Source: Pseudoalteromonas piscicida
GTDB taxonomy: Bacteria; Pseudomonadota; Gammaproteobacteria; Enterobacterales; Alteromonadaceae
Direction: 5' to 3'
Assembly (NCBI RefSeq): GCF_002744175.1
Contig: NZ_NKHF01000023.1
Span: 1-64,000, forward strand
DNA length: 64,000 nucleotides
In this document: positions 45,128-57,473 of the stretch, piece after piece
How positions within the stretch are numbered: position 1 is the stretch's first letter
Layout of the letters: each line of letters opens with the position of its first letter
Notes under the pieces: generated by a model
Told to the model about the DNA's origin: nothing
What the model saw: only the letters and a program-made list of their open reading frames with translations
Database searches by the model: none
Made by a program: the position numbers and the translations under genes

Positions 45128-45844
45128 CTAAGCTCCAACGACTTTGCTTGCGTGCTCAAGCTGCTTTTTGTCTCTTAAAATTGTGCCATCTAGCATAGAG
45201 ATAACACGGCTAGCATAAGTCGTAGATTCAATATCATGCGTTACCATACAAATCGTTTTACCAGCAGCATGAAGCTCGCTTAATAACCCTAGCACTTGCT
45301 GCGCATTATTTGAGTCCAAGTTACCGGTCGGCTCGTCGGCGAGGATGAGATCTGGGGAGTTAATCAAGGCTCTTGCCACTGCAGCGCGCTGCTGCTGACC
45401 ACCTGAAAGCTGAGAAGGAAAATGATTGATGCGATTTTCTAATCCCACCATCGCCAATGCGTCTTTGGCTTTTTGCTCCATTTCTTTTTGGCTAATGCCG
45501 CCGATATAAGTCAGCGGTAGCATGACATTTTCCAGCACGTTTAAATCACTGATAAGATTAAAAGCCTGAAAAATAAAACCGATATGATTAGCGCGAATAT
45601 GAGCACGCTCGTCCGAGTTTAAATTAAATGCTGGGTTACCACTAATAAAGTACTCGCCGTTACTTGGCTCATCAATCAAGCCCAAAATTGACAGTAACGT
45701 TGACTTGCCGCACCCTGAAGGTCCCGTGATAGCCACAAACTCGCCGGGCTCTACTAGGAGATTGATGCCGTCTAGCGCTTGAGTTGCAATTTCGTCCGTC
45801 TGAAACCGCTTTTCGATATTATTAAGTTGAATGACTGAGTTCAT
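45128..45844 (-). CDS. ABC transporter ATP-binding protein (MacB/LolD-like)
   Basis: A 238-residue ATPase. Walker A GPSGCGKS, Q-loop IFQAFNL, signature LSGGQQQRAAVARAL, Walker B LILADEPTGNLD and H-loop VTHD are intact. It belongs to the LolD/MacB group, which powers mechanotransmission rather than import. Coupled to the permease and the adaptor. Confidence 0.93.
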   Translation of the reverse strand: MNSVIQLNNIEKRFQTDEIATQALDGINLLVEPGEFVAITGPSGCGKSTLLSILGLIDEPSNGEYFISGNPAFNLNSDERAHIRANHIGFIFQAFNLISDLNVLENVMLPLTYIGGISQKEMEQKAKDALAMVGLENRINHFPSQLSGGQQQRAAVARALINSPDLILADEPTGNLDSNNAQQVLGLLSELHAAGKTICMVTHDIESTTYASRVISMLDGTILRDKKQLEHASKVVGA

Positions 45845-45856
45845 AATGATGTCCTG

Positions 45857-47107
45857 TTAACGCACTAGCACTTGGCTATCTTGAGTATACTTTTCCATAT
45901 CGGAAATAATGATAGTTTGATTTTTATTAAGTCCTTCAAGCACTTCGATGTAGTTTACCGAACGCTGACCAAATTTAACCGTTTTTTTCGTGGCGAGATG
46001 TTCATCAACAACAAACACGCTCGCTTGATTATTTGCAACAGCATTGGCTGGTATTGCGACGAATATCGCCTCGGGCTTATGGCTCGTTACAATAACCCCT
46101 TCAATGTTGAGTTTATCTCTGGCTTCTCTTGGCAAAGTGCCTTCAATGCTCAGCTCTACTTCGACTTGGCTATTGGTGACTTTTGGGGAAACGCGTTTTA
46201 CGATGGCGTTAAAACGCGAAGTGTAAGTATCGATAGTCGCCGACTGCCCAACTTGTACATGGGGCGCATCTAGTTCTGCGATGTTGATCTTAGCAACCAG
46301 CAAACGCGGATCTGCCACCTCTGCAACCGAGCTAGTATTAGACAATTGCATGCCCACTTCAATCAGCATATCCTGAATTTGTCCAGTGATTGGCGAGCGC
46401 ACATCAAGCGCTGCGATATTCTCTTGAAGTAGCTTAATTTCAGATTGCAGACTTGCTTGTTCAGCCAGCTGCGCCTTGGCTTTAGCCTGTTGCACTTCTT
46501 GCTGAGTGGCAACCCTAGCTTGCTGTAACTCCACTTGCTTTTTACTACGCTGCATCGCAAATTCGCTGCGCTGATGATCAAGCATAGAGATAGTGCTATT
46601 GCCCTTTTCTATTAAGGTTTTTTGCGCCTGCCACTGAATTTTGTCGGCTTTATAAGCGAGCAAAGCATCATGATGAGCAGTCTTGGCCTCTTGCACTTTG
46701 GCCTTTAACTCTGCAAGTTCGGCTTCATGTTGTGCTGAAGTTTTGGTAAGTTGGCTATGTTTTTGAATGAGCGCTTCGCGCAGTGATGGGTTTTCAAGCT
46801 GGGCAAGTAGCGTACCTTGAGTGACCATTTCACCCGGTTTAACCAACACTTCAACTACTTTTCCGCCACTACTACTGGTAACCAAATGGCGTTTTTCCAA
46901 TGCAAGACTGCCAAGCCCCTTAACACTGAGCTCGAACTCGCCCTGTTGGACGTTAGCAACTATTAACTCTTCTTGGAAAACCACGTTTGATGCACTTTGG
47001 GTATATGCTTTGGCAAAAAACACCAAACCAATCACCAATAGCACAATAACAAGCAATGCGAGCTTCTTAAGCGGCATGCGCTTTGTTTTCGCCAGTTTTA
47101 TATCCAT
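45857..47107 (-). CDS. HlyD/MacA-type periplasmic adaptor
   Basis: A 416-residue membrane-fusion protein. N-terminal anchor helix (LALLVIVLLVIGLVFFAKAY), a lipoyl/biotinyl-like half (VVEVLVKPGEMVTQGTLLAQLENP), a long coiled-coil hairpin (about 110-210, Gln/Lys/Glu-rich), the second lipoyl half (LDVRSPITGQIQDMLIEVG) and beta-barrel domains. It links the ABC permease to an outer-membrane channel, which is not in the window. The ATG at 47107 has a GGAG site. First gene of the operon. Confidence 0.9.
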   Translation of the reverse strand: MDIKLAKTKRMPLKKLALLVIVLLVIGLVFFAKAYTQSASNVVFQEELIVANVQQGEFELSVKGLGSLALEKRHLVTSSSGGKVVEVLVKPGEMVTQGTLLAQLENPSLREALIQKHSQLTKTSAQHEAELAELKAKVQEAKTAHHDALLAYKADKIQWQAQKTLIEKGNSTISMLDHQRSEFAMQRSKKQVELQQARVATQQEVQQAKAKAQLAEQASLQSEIKLLQENIAALDVRSPITGQIQDMLIEVGMQLSNTSSVAEVADPRLLVAKINIAELDAPHVQVGQSATIDTYTSRFNAIVKRVSPKVTNSQVEVELSIEGTLPREARDKLNIEGVIVTSHKPEAIFVAIPANAVANNQASVFVVDEHLATKKTVKFGQRSVNYIEVLEGLNKNQTIIISDMEKYTQDSQVLVR

Positions 47108-47141
47108 ACTCTGTACTCCACTTTGAGAATACAGATAATGA

Positions 47142-47158
47142 ATCAAATTTCAGGCCAA
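47142..47158 (-). promoter_or_regulatory. Sigma-54 promoter of the ABC/two-component operon
   Basis: On the minus strand TTGGCCTGAAATTTGAT matches the sigma-54 consensus YTGGCACGRNNNTTGCW at 10 of the 13 fixed positions counted; mismatches are two in the -24 box and GC to GA in the -12 box. The GG and GA pairs have the required ten-base spacing. It lies 35 bases before the adaptor ATG. Confidence 0.65.
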
Positions 47159-47218
47159 ATATTTTTTATATTAAAATCAATGGAATATCATAAAATTATA
47201 AAGGTAATCGATAAAGTT

Positions 47219-47236
47219 TGTATCGAAATTGAGACA
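47219..47236. promoter_or_regulatory. Upstream operator, copy 2 (imperfect)
   Basis: TGTATCG-AAAT-TGAGACA keeps the plan of the perfect palindrome 34 bases further upstream (TGT-x-TCG-N4-x-GA-x-ACA). It is probably a second binding site for the sigma-54 activator. Confidence 0.5.
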
Positions 47237-47252
47237 CTAACAACTTCATCAC

Positions 47253-47270
47253 TGTTTCGAAAGCGAAACA
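47253..47270. promoter_or_regulatory. Upstream operator, copy 1 (perfect palindrome)
   Basis: TGTTTCG-AAAG-CGAAACA: perfect 7-base arms with a 4-base spacer. It lies about 100 bases upstream of the sigma-54 promoter, the usual place for an enhancer bound by an NtrC-type dimer. Confidence 0.6.
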
Positions 47271-47307
47271 AAAGCTATGTGATTTCTACTTGGTTATGAG
47301 TGAAACG

Positions 47308-47511
47308 TCAGTTCCTATTATATTTCTGAGCATGTTGCTGTTTGCGCCTCGTGCAGTACGCCAAGACTTCAAGCTTTTCATCTTCGCTGTAACTTGTCCA
47401 ACTGGTGATTTCGTCCAACGTTCTAAAGCAACCTAAGCACACATCTTTATCGTCCAAACAACACTTTCTGATGCAAGGGGATTGGACTAAGTTACAACTT
47501 GAGTGTGACAT
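47308..47511 (-). CDS. DUF1289 domain protein
   Basis: A 67-residue protein with the DUF1289 pattern: S-P-C-I-x-x-C-x-x-D-x-x-x-x-C-x-G-C-x-R-T-x-D-E-I, in which four Cys probably hold a metal. Function unknown; such proteins are often encoded as small stand-alone genes in proteobacteria. A GGAG site precedes the ATG. Confidence 0.85.
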   Translation of the reverse strand: MSHSSCNLVQSPCIRKCCLDDKDVCLGCFRTLDEITSWTSYSEDEKLEVLAYCTRRKQQHAQKYNRN

Positions 47512-47531
47512 CGTAGCTCCTTTAAATGGAT

Positions 47532-47816
47532 TTACTCAAAATAACTTGCCGGAAAACAGGACTCTCTCTTTTTGCCCTCAAAATGATGGCAAACCTCTCC
47601 TGTCTCTGTATTAATCAAAAAGGAATGGTCAATATCCTTAAAATAAAACCAAATAAATTCCATGCCTTCCTCTAAAAAGTGTTTTTCAAAAGTAGGCTCA
47701 TCAAAATACGCCGCCAGCGCATCAATATCTGTTATTTCGTCGTAGCTAACGGCGTGCACAGCTAAGCTCGTGAACGTGGCTAAAACAAAAAATAGCTTAA
47801 CTAGGCCAATATACAT
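47532..47816 (-). CDS. Small secreted hypothetical protein
   Basis: About 94 residues from ATG 47816 (AGGT site): a signal peptide (MYIGLVKLFFVLATFTSLAVHA) and an acidic mature domain with two Cys near the end (EVCHHFEGKKRESCF). No family recognised. An ATG six codons upstream is possible but lacks a ribosome-binding site. Confidence 0.6.
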   Translation of the reverse strand: MYIGLVKLFFVLATFTSLAVHAVSYDEITDIDALAAYFDEPTFEKHFLEEGMEFIWFYFKDIDHSFLINTETGEVCHHFEGKKRESCFPASYFE

Positions 47817-47887
47817 CTTAATACCTATAGTCATTTTATTGGACGAAACACACCATCTTCATCAATCTATATACAAACTGGGTGGGG

Positions 47888-48046
47888 CTATCCCCACCAC
47901 ATACGTACGACCTGTTGCGCGTCGTTTAATTCAATATTGAGTCGCTTAGGTTGATGATCTTGGGTAAGCATATCTCCAGATTGGTACACTCTAACCACTT
48001 TACCAACAATTGTTTGTAGGGGTTTTGAATAATCAATGTTTTGCAC
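47888..48046 (-). CDS. Small I78-type peptidase-inhibitor-like protein
   Basis: A 52-residue frame from a GTG at 48046, six bases after GAGGA. The sequence GKVVRVYQSGDMLTQDHQPK, then RLNIELNDAQQVVRMWWG and a stop, follows the C-terminal pattern of peptidase inhibitor I78 proteins (R-V-x-x-P-G-D-x-x-T-x-D-x-x-P-x-R-L-N-I-x-L-D-x-x-x-x-V-x-R-V-x-x-G). The N-terminal third of typical I78 proteins is missing and there is no signal peptide, so it is either a compact variant or a truncated copy. A GGTGGGG...CCCCACC hairpin overlaps the stop. Confidence 0.6.
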   Translation of the reverse strand: MQNIDYSKPLQTIVGKVVRVYQSGDMLTQDHQPKRLNIELNDAQQVVRMWWG

Positions 48047-48073
48047 CGTTTTATCCTCATTTATGCTGGAAGT

Positions 48074-48520
48074 TTAAAGCCAACGACGCACTCTACCTCG
48101 ATAGCGTAAATAGGCATCTCCAAAAGTTTGTTCCATCATCTTTTCTTCAAACCGAATGTACCATCTGTCGGCAATAAGTAAAAAAGTAATCACAAACAAA
48201 AATGATACGAGTGCACCACCGACTAATACAGCATAGCCTAGTAATGCAATGACAAAGCCTAGGTACATAGGGTTTCGGGTATATCGAAATACTCCATCGT
48301 CCACTAATTTATCAGGCTTATTGAAAGTCATAATATTGGTTTCTTCCTTTGCGAATAACTTGCTACCCGACTTGGCCAGTGCAAGCCCCAAAGCAATCGG
48401 TACTAGCCCTAACAGATTGAAAGGGTAATAAATAAAATGTGATGCAGCAGTCAACCAACACACCACTGGCATCAATATGACAAATAAAAACAATAAAATA
48501 GGAGGCAGTAGCTTTTGCAT
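48074..48520 (-). CDS. Isoprenylcysteine carboxyl methyltransferase-like (ICMT/PEMT) membrane protein
   Basis: A 148-residue protein with four hydrophobic segments. It has the family core LVDDGVFRYTRNPMYLGFVIALLGYAV and a C-terminal RFEEKMMEQTFGDAYLRYRGRVRRWL, in which the R-N-P-M-Y and E-E...F-G-x-x-Y-x-x-Y patterns bind S-adenosylmethionine. Bacterial members have unknown acceptors. Encoded directly downstream of the Crp-like gene on the same strand. Confidence 0.88.
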   Translation of the reverse strand: MQKLLPPILLFLFVILMPVVCWLTAASHFIYYPFNLLGLVPIALGLALAKSGSKLFAKEETNIMTFNKPDKLVDDGVFRYTRNPMYLGFVIALLGYAVLVGGALVSFLFVITFLLIADRWYIRFEEKMMEQTFGDAYLRYRGRVRRWL

Positions 48521-48591
48521 GATGTTATTCCTTATCTTTAGGACAAAAGTGTAGAGATAAGGTAGTTCGAATTTTGTTGCCCCGCCTTAAC

Positions 48592-49191
48592 CTATGTTAA
48601 GCCAAGCTCCTTTCTAATTCTCGACAGCGATACATCGGTGATCCCGAGGTACATCGCGATATGACGCAAAGCAACCGAGCGGCTTAACGCTTGATTTTCT
48701 TGGATAAAGCGTAAGTACCTTTCCTTCGCACTTAACTGTAGTAACGCCGCTTCCCGTTTCTCTTTTTTAAGCACCAGTTGTTCATAAATTTTGCGTATAA
48801 ACCGCCCCCAGTTGAGGTTCTGCTCAGATACAGTGATTAAGTCAGCATAGCGAATTTCGGCAACAACACAGTCTGTCAGCGCTTGCGTTGAAAATGGACT
48901 TGGCTGATCTTCAAGGTAACAAGATAAACACGAGAATGCCCCGCCCTTTTGTAGCAGAGATTTATTCCGTTCATTACCCTGTTCATCTAGATAGAAATAG
49001 CGTCCATATCCCGCTAATAAGAAGTACACACCGGAGATTTTCTCACCTTGCGCGAATAGTATGGTATCGGCTGTGATATGACGGATTTCTATATACGGAG
49101 CCACAAGTAGCCAATCCTCAAGTGAGAAGTCAACTAACCGCCCATATACGCTTAACCATTTTTGATAATTTTTGTTACTTGACTTGGACAT
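48592..49191 (-). CDS. Crp/Fnr family transcriptional regulator
   Basis: A 199-residue regulator with a cyclic-nucleotide-binding-type domain (about 25-115; ITADTILFAQGEKISGVYFLLAGYGRYFYLDEQG) and a C-terminal HTH of the reduced type found in this subgroup (SVALRHIAMYLGITDVSLSRIRKELG). No Cys cluster for an Fe-S centre is seen, so it is not Fnr itself. Such proteins often control a neighbouring gene, here possibly the methyltransferase. Confidence 0.88.
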   Translation of the reverse strand: MSKSSNKNYQKWLSVYGRLVDFSLEDWLLVAPYIEIRHITADTILFAQGEKISGVYFLLAGYGRYFYLDEQGNERNKSLLQKGGAFSCLSCYLEDQPSPFSTQALTDCVVAEIRYADLITVSEQNLNWGRFIRKIYEQLVLKKEKREAALLQLSAKERYLRFIQENQALSRSVALRHIAMYLGITDVSLSRIRKELGLT

Positions 49192-49501
49192 GAGTGTAAG
49201 TGCTTTTCAATTTAAATTTTCGCTTCGCTTTAGGCTGTAGCTTGAGCATATAGATCTTTATGCATCTTACAATATCCCTGTATTAGGAAGTTTCGCAAGC
49301 GTCGTTTCAATTTAGCTCGCAGTAACACGTTTTAAAAACACCTTTAAAATTAACAAACTAAAAACAAAAGCCATAAAAGTTTCATTTTTGACAACAAAAC
49401 TATTGGAAATATAAAAACAATAACACTATATTTGATTAAATCCGTTCATTAGTTAAGCAAAAAAATAAACATAAATATAACAATCAACATGAGGAAGATC
49501 G
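49192..49501. other. Divergent intergenic region before the subtilase
   Basis: About 310 AT-rich bases between the divergent Crp-like and subtilase genes. It must hold both promoters. No clear Crp-type palindrome or repeat was found. Confidence 0.5.
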
Positions 49502-53323
<3,822 letters not shown>

Positions 53324-53351
53324 CCACTCACTTTTGAAAATTAAGTAATGT

Positions 53352-53380
53352 AATGGCGGGCGTGTGCTCGCCATTTTTTT
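53352..53380 (+). terminator. Terminator of the subtilase gene
   Basis: AATGGCGGGC and GCTCGCCATT pair with one mismatch and are followed by a T-run, 28 bases after the stop. Confidence 0.85.
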
Positions 53381-53465
53381 ACTCCCACCATATTGTTTGT
53401 TCCCGATCAAATTGCATTTAACTCGAACTGCTAAGCTACTATCAACCCAATCAAGGAGCAAAAAG

Positions 53466-54479
53466 ATGAAAGCAGCGTTAGTGCATAAATTTAAGCAACC
53501 ACTAGAAATTCAAGAAATTGAACAACCTAAGCTATCTCAAGGTGCAATAATCGTTGAAATAGCCGCCTGTGGCGTATGCCATACTGATTTACACGCGTGT
53601 CACGGTGACTGGCCTGTAAAACCTAAACTACCACTGGTGCCTGGACATGAAGGCGTCGGTACGGTTATCGCAAAAGCTGATGATATTAAACATCTGGCAG
53701 TTGGTGACAGAGTTGGTGTACCTTGGCTACATAGCGCCTGCGGCCATTGTGAACACTGTTTAAAAGGTGACGAAAATCTATGCCCAGAGCAATTAAATAG
53801 CGGCTATTCAGTTGATGGTGGTTATGCGCAGTACTGTAAAGCGGATGCTAACTATGTGGTAAAAATTCCAGAAGGGTTATCCTTTGTCGATGCAGCTCCC
53901 CTATTTTGCGCTGGCGTCACCACCTATAAAGCATTAAAAGTCTCAAAAGCCAAACCTGGCGAGTGGGTTGCTATTATCGGTGTGGGCGGACTGGGCCATT
54001 TAGCTGTTCAATACGCCAAAGCCATGGGGCTGAATGTGGTTGCGGTTGACACTGGCGAATCAAAATTAGCGTTAGCAAAAGATCTTGGCGCCGATTTATG
54101 TATCGACTTTAAACACCACGATCCCGCAGAGTTGATGCAAAATAAGCTAGGGGGCGTCCAAGCCGTGGTTTGCACCGCGGTCTCAAAACCTGCCTTTACC
54201 ACTTCGTTTAACAGTGTGAAGCGTGGCGGTACTTGCGTACTAGTTGGTTTACCACCAGAAGAAATGCCCATTCCTATTTTTGATACCGTGCTCAAAGGGA
54301 TTAGCGTTGTAGGGAGTATTGTTGGTACCCGTCAGGATCTCACCGAATGCTTGCAGTTTGCAGCAGAGGGAAAGGTAAAGGCCATCATTGAAACCAAGCC
54401 TCTTGAGCAAATCAACGATATATTTGACGATATGCTCAATAACGAAATTAACGGCAGAATTGTACTCACATTCGACTAG
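53466..54479 (+). CDS. adhP: Zinc-dependent alcohol dehydrogenase AdhP
   Basis: A 337-residue medium-chain dehydrogenase converting primary alcohols and aldehydes with NAD. Catalytic zinc ligands are in [16 protein letters not shown] and GHEGVG, structural zinc ligands in [15 protein letters not shown], and the NAD fold in [22 protein letters not shown] 53466 has AAGGAGC upstream; the in-frame extension before it has no homology. Length is normal for AdhP. Confidence 0.93.
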   Translation: MKAALVHKFKQPLEIQEIEQPKLSQGAIIVEIAACGVCHTDLHACHGDWPVKPKLPLVPGHEGVGTVIAKADDIKHLAVGDRVGVPWLHSACGHCEHCLKGDENLCPEQLNSGYSVDGGYAQYCKADANYVVKIPEGLSFVDAAPLFCAGVTTYKALKVSKAKPGEWVAIIGVGGLGHLAVQYAKAMGLNVVAVDTGESKLALAKDLGADLCIDFKHHDPAELMQNKLGGVQAVVCTAVSKPAFTTSFNSVKRGGTCVLVGLPPEEMPIPIFDTVLKGISVVGSIVGTRQDLTECLQFAAEGKVKAIIETKPLEQINDIFDDMLNNEINGRIVLTFD

Positions 54480-54493
54480 GCTTTACGCCATTA

Positions 54494-54532
54494 GCAGCCA
54501 AAAGTTTTACCTTATTCTCAACTTTTGGCTGC
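54494..54532. terminator. Long hairpin after adhP
   Basis: GCAGCCAAAAGTT and AACTTTTGGCTGC are perfect 13-base complements around a 13-base loop. No T-run follows on plus, so efficiency is uncertain. Confidence 0.55.
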
Positions 54533-54612
54533 CCTCTAACTTATTGGAAAATTAGAAAAGATAAAATCATACACTATACTTTGAGTATCAAAACTCAGCC
54601 CTTGCACAATTG

Positions 54613-56213
54613 ATGACAGACCGTGATAAATACATACTTCATCCAAGCCACTCTTTCAGCTTCAGGTACTTTTATCACATCTCAGCGCTATCGATGTTGC
54701 TGTTTTTTTCTCCGTCTTGTTTACCTTTTTGGCATTCATTAATAAAGAAGCACAGGAACAGGAAATAGAGAAAAACTTTAATCTTATTCGCTTATCTCAA
54801 GAACTAAGACTCAGTTCAGATCAACTTACCATGATGGCACGGGCCTACGCCGCAACCGGTAACTATAAATTCAAGCAGTTTTTCGATGAAATCTTAACGA
54901 TCCGAAATGGCACTTCCCCTCGCCCTAAACATTTACACCGCGTGTATTGGGACATGTTGCTGGTCAAAGAAGGTAAGGCCCCTTTTGAAAAGGAAGCAGC
55001 AAAAGCATTACTCACGCTACTGCTAGAAAACGGCATATCCGAATCTGAACTCACTATGCTAAAAAATGCAGAGAATAAAAGTGAAAAACTGGTTTTGCTT
55101 GAGCGTGAAGCATTTGCGCTTGTCGCAGCAGGGAAAAATAGACAGGCACTCGACATTTTATACAGCGAAGCTTATCTGCAAAGTAAAGTACAAATCATGA
55201 CGCATATTAATGCGTTTTTAGCCCATAGAGAAAAACACTTTAGTGAGCGCCTCGCGGTAAGTAACAAGAAAGTAAAATATTATTACCTTGCAGCATTTGT
55301 CTGCTTTATCTTGCTATTGCTTAGCCTAATCGCGCTGTATAACGCTCGCTCGGCTATCCGTAAAAGCATCATTGATTACCTAAATACAGAAGTTAAAAGC
55401 CAAACCGAAGCATTAATAGATAAAAACAAAGCGCTCAATGATGCAATTAATGAGCTCAGCGAAACCCAAAAGCACCTCATCAATGCTGAAAAATCAGCAA
55501 CGCTGGTTCGATTGATCCCAGGGCTTGCCCATGAGATTAACACGCCAATTGGCGTCGCCATGACCGCTTCCAGTAACCAACTATTGCTTGTCGAAGGAGT
55601 AAGACAAAAGGTAAATAAAAATGAAATCGCCAAGTCCGCTTTATTGCATTCGATAGAAAATATTGAAAGCTGTGCCAAGCTTGTCGTTAATAGTACCGAG
55701 CGGATCACCGGTATTATCGACCAGCTCAAAATTATCACCAATACTGGGTTTGAAGGAGAAGTGAAGCCTATTTACTTACAACCGCTGATCGCACACTGTG
55801 TGCGTGAACTTGCCGATCAACACCCACATATTGATATCACCTTAGCTATTCCCGAAGCACTTGCTATTACGGCACCCGAAAGGTTGTTGCAGCAGGTTTT
55901 ACAGCCTGTAATAGAAAACGCGTTTTATCATGCCTTTGCAGATAACTCAGTGCAAAGTCCGTGCGTAATTATATCGGCTCAAGCTACAACATCTGGATAT
56001 ACCATAACCGTTACCGACAACGGCGGCGGTATTCCATATGAAATCAAAGATAAAGTATTTGACCCCTTCGTGGTCGGTAATCGCACACAAAAAGGCTTAG
56101 GTTTGGGACTAAGCGTTGCGCTCGCTATCGTCACGCAGTATTTTAATGGTGTAATTGAGTGTGAAACCGAGCCAAGTTCAGGAACATCTATCATTATTAA
56201 GTTACCAAGCTAG
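54613..56213 (+). CDS. Sensor histidine kinase with an apparent N-terminal frameshift
   Basis: The intact frame (TTG 54717 to 56213, 498 residues) has a sensor helix region, a membrane helix (about 188-207, YYLAAFVCFILLLLSLIALY), a coiled coil, HisKA (PGLAHEINTPIG) and HATPase (ENAFYHA, DNGGGIP, GLGLGLSVA). It begins in the middle of what should be the first membrane helix. An ATG at 54613 opens another frame (MTDRDKYILHPSHSFSFRYF, then ISALSMLLFF) that would join if the seven-T run at 54703-54709 had one more T. The full product would be about 533 residues with two helices. Either a mutation, a sequencing error or slippage. No response regulator is adjacent. Confidence 0.75.
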
Positions 56214-56218
56214 TCGCG

Positions 56219-56759
56219 CTAACGGACCCAGCCAATACTTAACAACACTCGAGTACCAGCTTCTACTTTAGAAACGGAATGCTCTGATTTATCAAAACCT
56301 GAACACGAGATAACAACTTGTTCTCTAGCAGCTGTTATTCCTTACTACTGCGTTAAATTTGCTTGCAATAGGCCAGCTATTGACGCACAAATTTGCCTTG
56401 TATTAAGAAATAACTTCTGGCTAGAGTGATATTACGCTTTTGAACTTAGGTATTTTAGTGAATTAACTAACTTCTTATCCCGAGTTCAGGTTCAAAAGTT
56501 TGATGCGACTGCTGCTATAAAGCGGATCTTTACACTTAAATTCACCGCCTGACTTCGCCCGCTTTAAAACAATATTTAACCTGAAATGTTTCCCTGAAGC
56601 GACTTTATCGGTGTGTGGTGGTACTTCGCATCCCGTCGGAAACTTCAGTAAATACATATCAAACTTAACTGGCCACATCGCGGTTGCTAGTAACATTTTT
56701 TGATAACCCGACTGTTGCCTGCCAAGTTGCCAGCGAAAATACTTTAGTTTACTTTCCAT
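56219..56759 (-). pseudogene. 2OG-Fe(II) oxygenase gene split by a MITE-like element
   Basis: Two coding parts read in order on the minus strand. Part one (56759 to about 56494) has MESKLKYFRWQLGRQQSGYQ... and ...EVPPHTDKVASGKHFRLNIV..., with the iron-binding H-x-D as HTD. Part two (about 56297 to 56219) reads FDKSEHSVSKVEAGTRVLLS then IGWVR and a stop, supplying the distal His (EHSV) and the Arg that binds oxoglutarate. Together they form one complete small dioxygenase; the element at 56298-56493 lies exactly between, and the first part ends 19 residues early in it. The gene is therefore broken unless the tail is dispensable. Confidence 0.8.
56298..56493 (-). mobile_element. MITE-like element, copy 4 (inside the oxygenase gene)
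   Basis: A 196-base copy with both termini: AACCTGAACACGAGATAA on plus and AACCTGAACTCGGGATAA on minus, only two mismatches in 18. The interior (CTCTAGCAGC, ACTGCGTTAAATTTG, GCCAGCTATTGACGCA, TTGCCTTGTATTAAG) is a shortened relative of copy 1. No clear target-site duplication; T-rich bases on both sides blur it. Confidence 0.85.
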
Positions 56760-56783
56760 AAATGCACACTTTGAGCTTCATTA

Positions 56784-57389
56784 TTATTGCGGTAATGCTT
56801 TGTAAATAGAATACAGAGGAACAACACACTGCCACTCTTCTTGAGAGATAGAGTAAACAGCAAGGTTAAAGCACTCGTTCCGATAAACACCTTGACGACG
56901 TAATATACCATCAAAGTGCGCACCAAGTTGCTCAACCAACCGGCGTACTAACTCATTACGTTCGTCGACTCTAAACTCAATCAAAGCGAATCCTAGCGTA
57001 TTCAAGTACTCTGTCACGAATAAACAAAACACCTTGTCGAACAGGGTATCGTGAATAAACCAACTCTCTTCTACCAGCACTTTTTTGGCCGCTGAGTCAT
57101 CGACAGTAACTAAGATCATACCAAGCATTTCGCGTGTTTGAGTTTGTCGCACACAAATGCAGTCCTTTGATTTATCTTCAGCTGCTTGTAAAAAAGGTCC
57201 TAGCACTCTTTGTTGTCGCAACTTCAATAATTCTTGAGCATCATACTCATCACCATACCTGAGCGAAAACAGACGCTCTAACCGGTTATATTCTCCTGCT
57301 CTTAACGTTCTCAGAGCAAACGCCGAGTCCGAAAATTCAACACGAATATCACTTATCGGGACGTTATCTTCATCTGGTGGGGCAATCAT
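56784..57389 (-). CDS. GNAT-like acetyltransferase
   Basis: A 201-residue protein with features of the RimJ/RimL-type acetyltransferase fold: RTLRAGEYNRLERLFSLRYGDEY at the N-terminus, MLGMILVTVDD in the centre, and VEQLGAHFDGILRRQGVYRNECFNLAVYSISQEEW at the end, the usual G-A-x-x-x-G-x-L-R...Y-S-I-x-x-x-E-W pattern. The acetyl-CoA loop between is not a classical R-x-x-G-x-G/A, so activity is uncertain. It lies 24 bases upstream of the broken oxygenase gene on the same strand. Confidence 0.7.
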   Translation of the reverse strand: MIAPPDEDNVPISDIRVEFSDSAFALRTLRAGEYNRLERLFSLRYGDEYDAQELLKLRQQRVLGPFLQAAEDKSKDCICVRQTQTREMLGMILVTVDDSAAKKVLVEESWFIHDTLFDKVFCLFVTEYLNTLGFALIEFRVDERNELVRRLVEQLGAHFDGILRRQGVYRNECFNLAVYSISQEEWQCVVPLYSIYKALPQ

Positions 57390-57473
57390 TGTCTTTTCTG
57401 AATGACTAACGGGTAACTCAGATTATTACACCTATTCAAGTCTAAAAGCTATGTCAGTGAGCACTCATAATAT

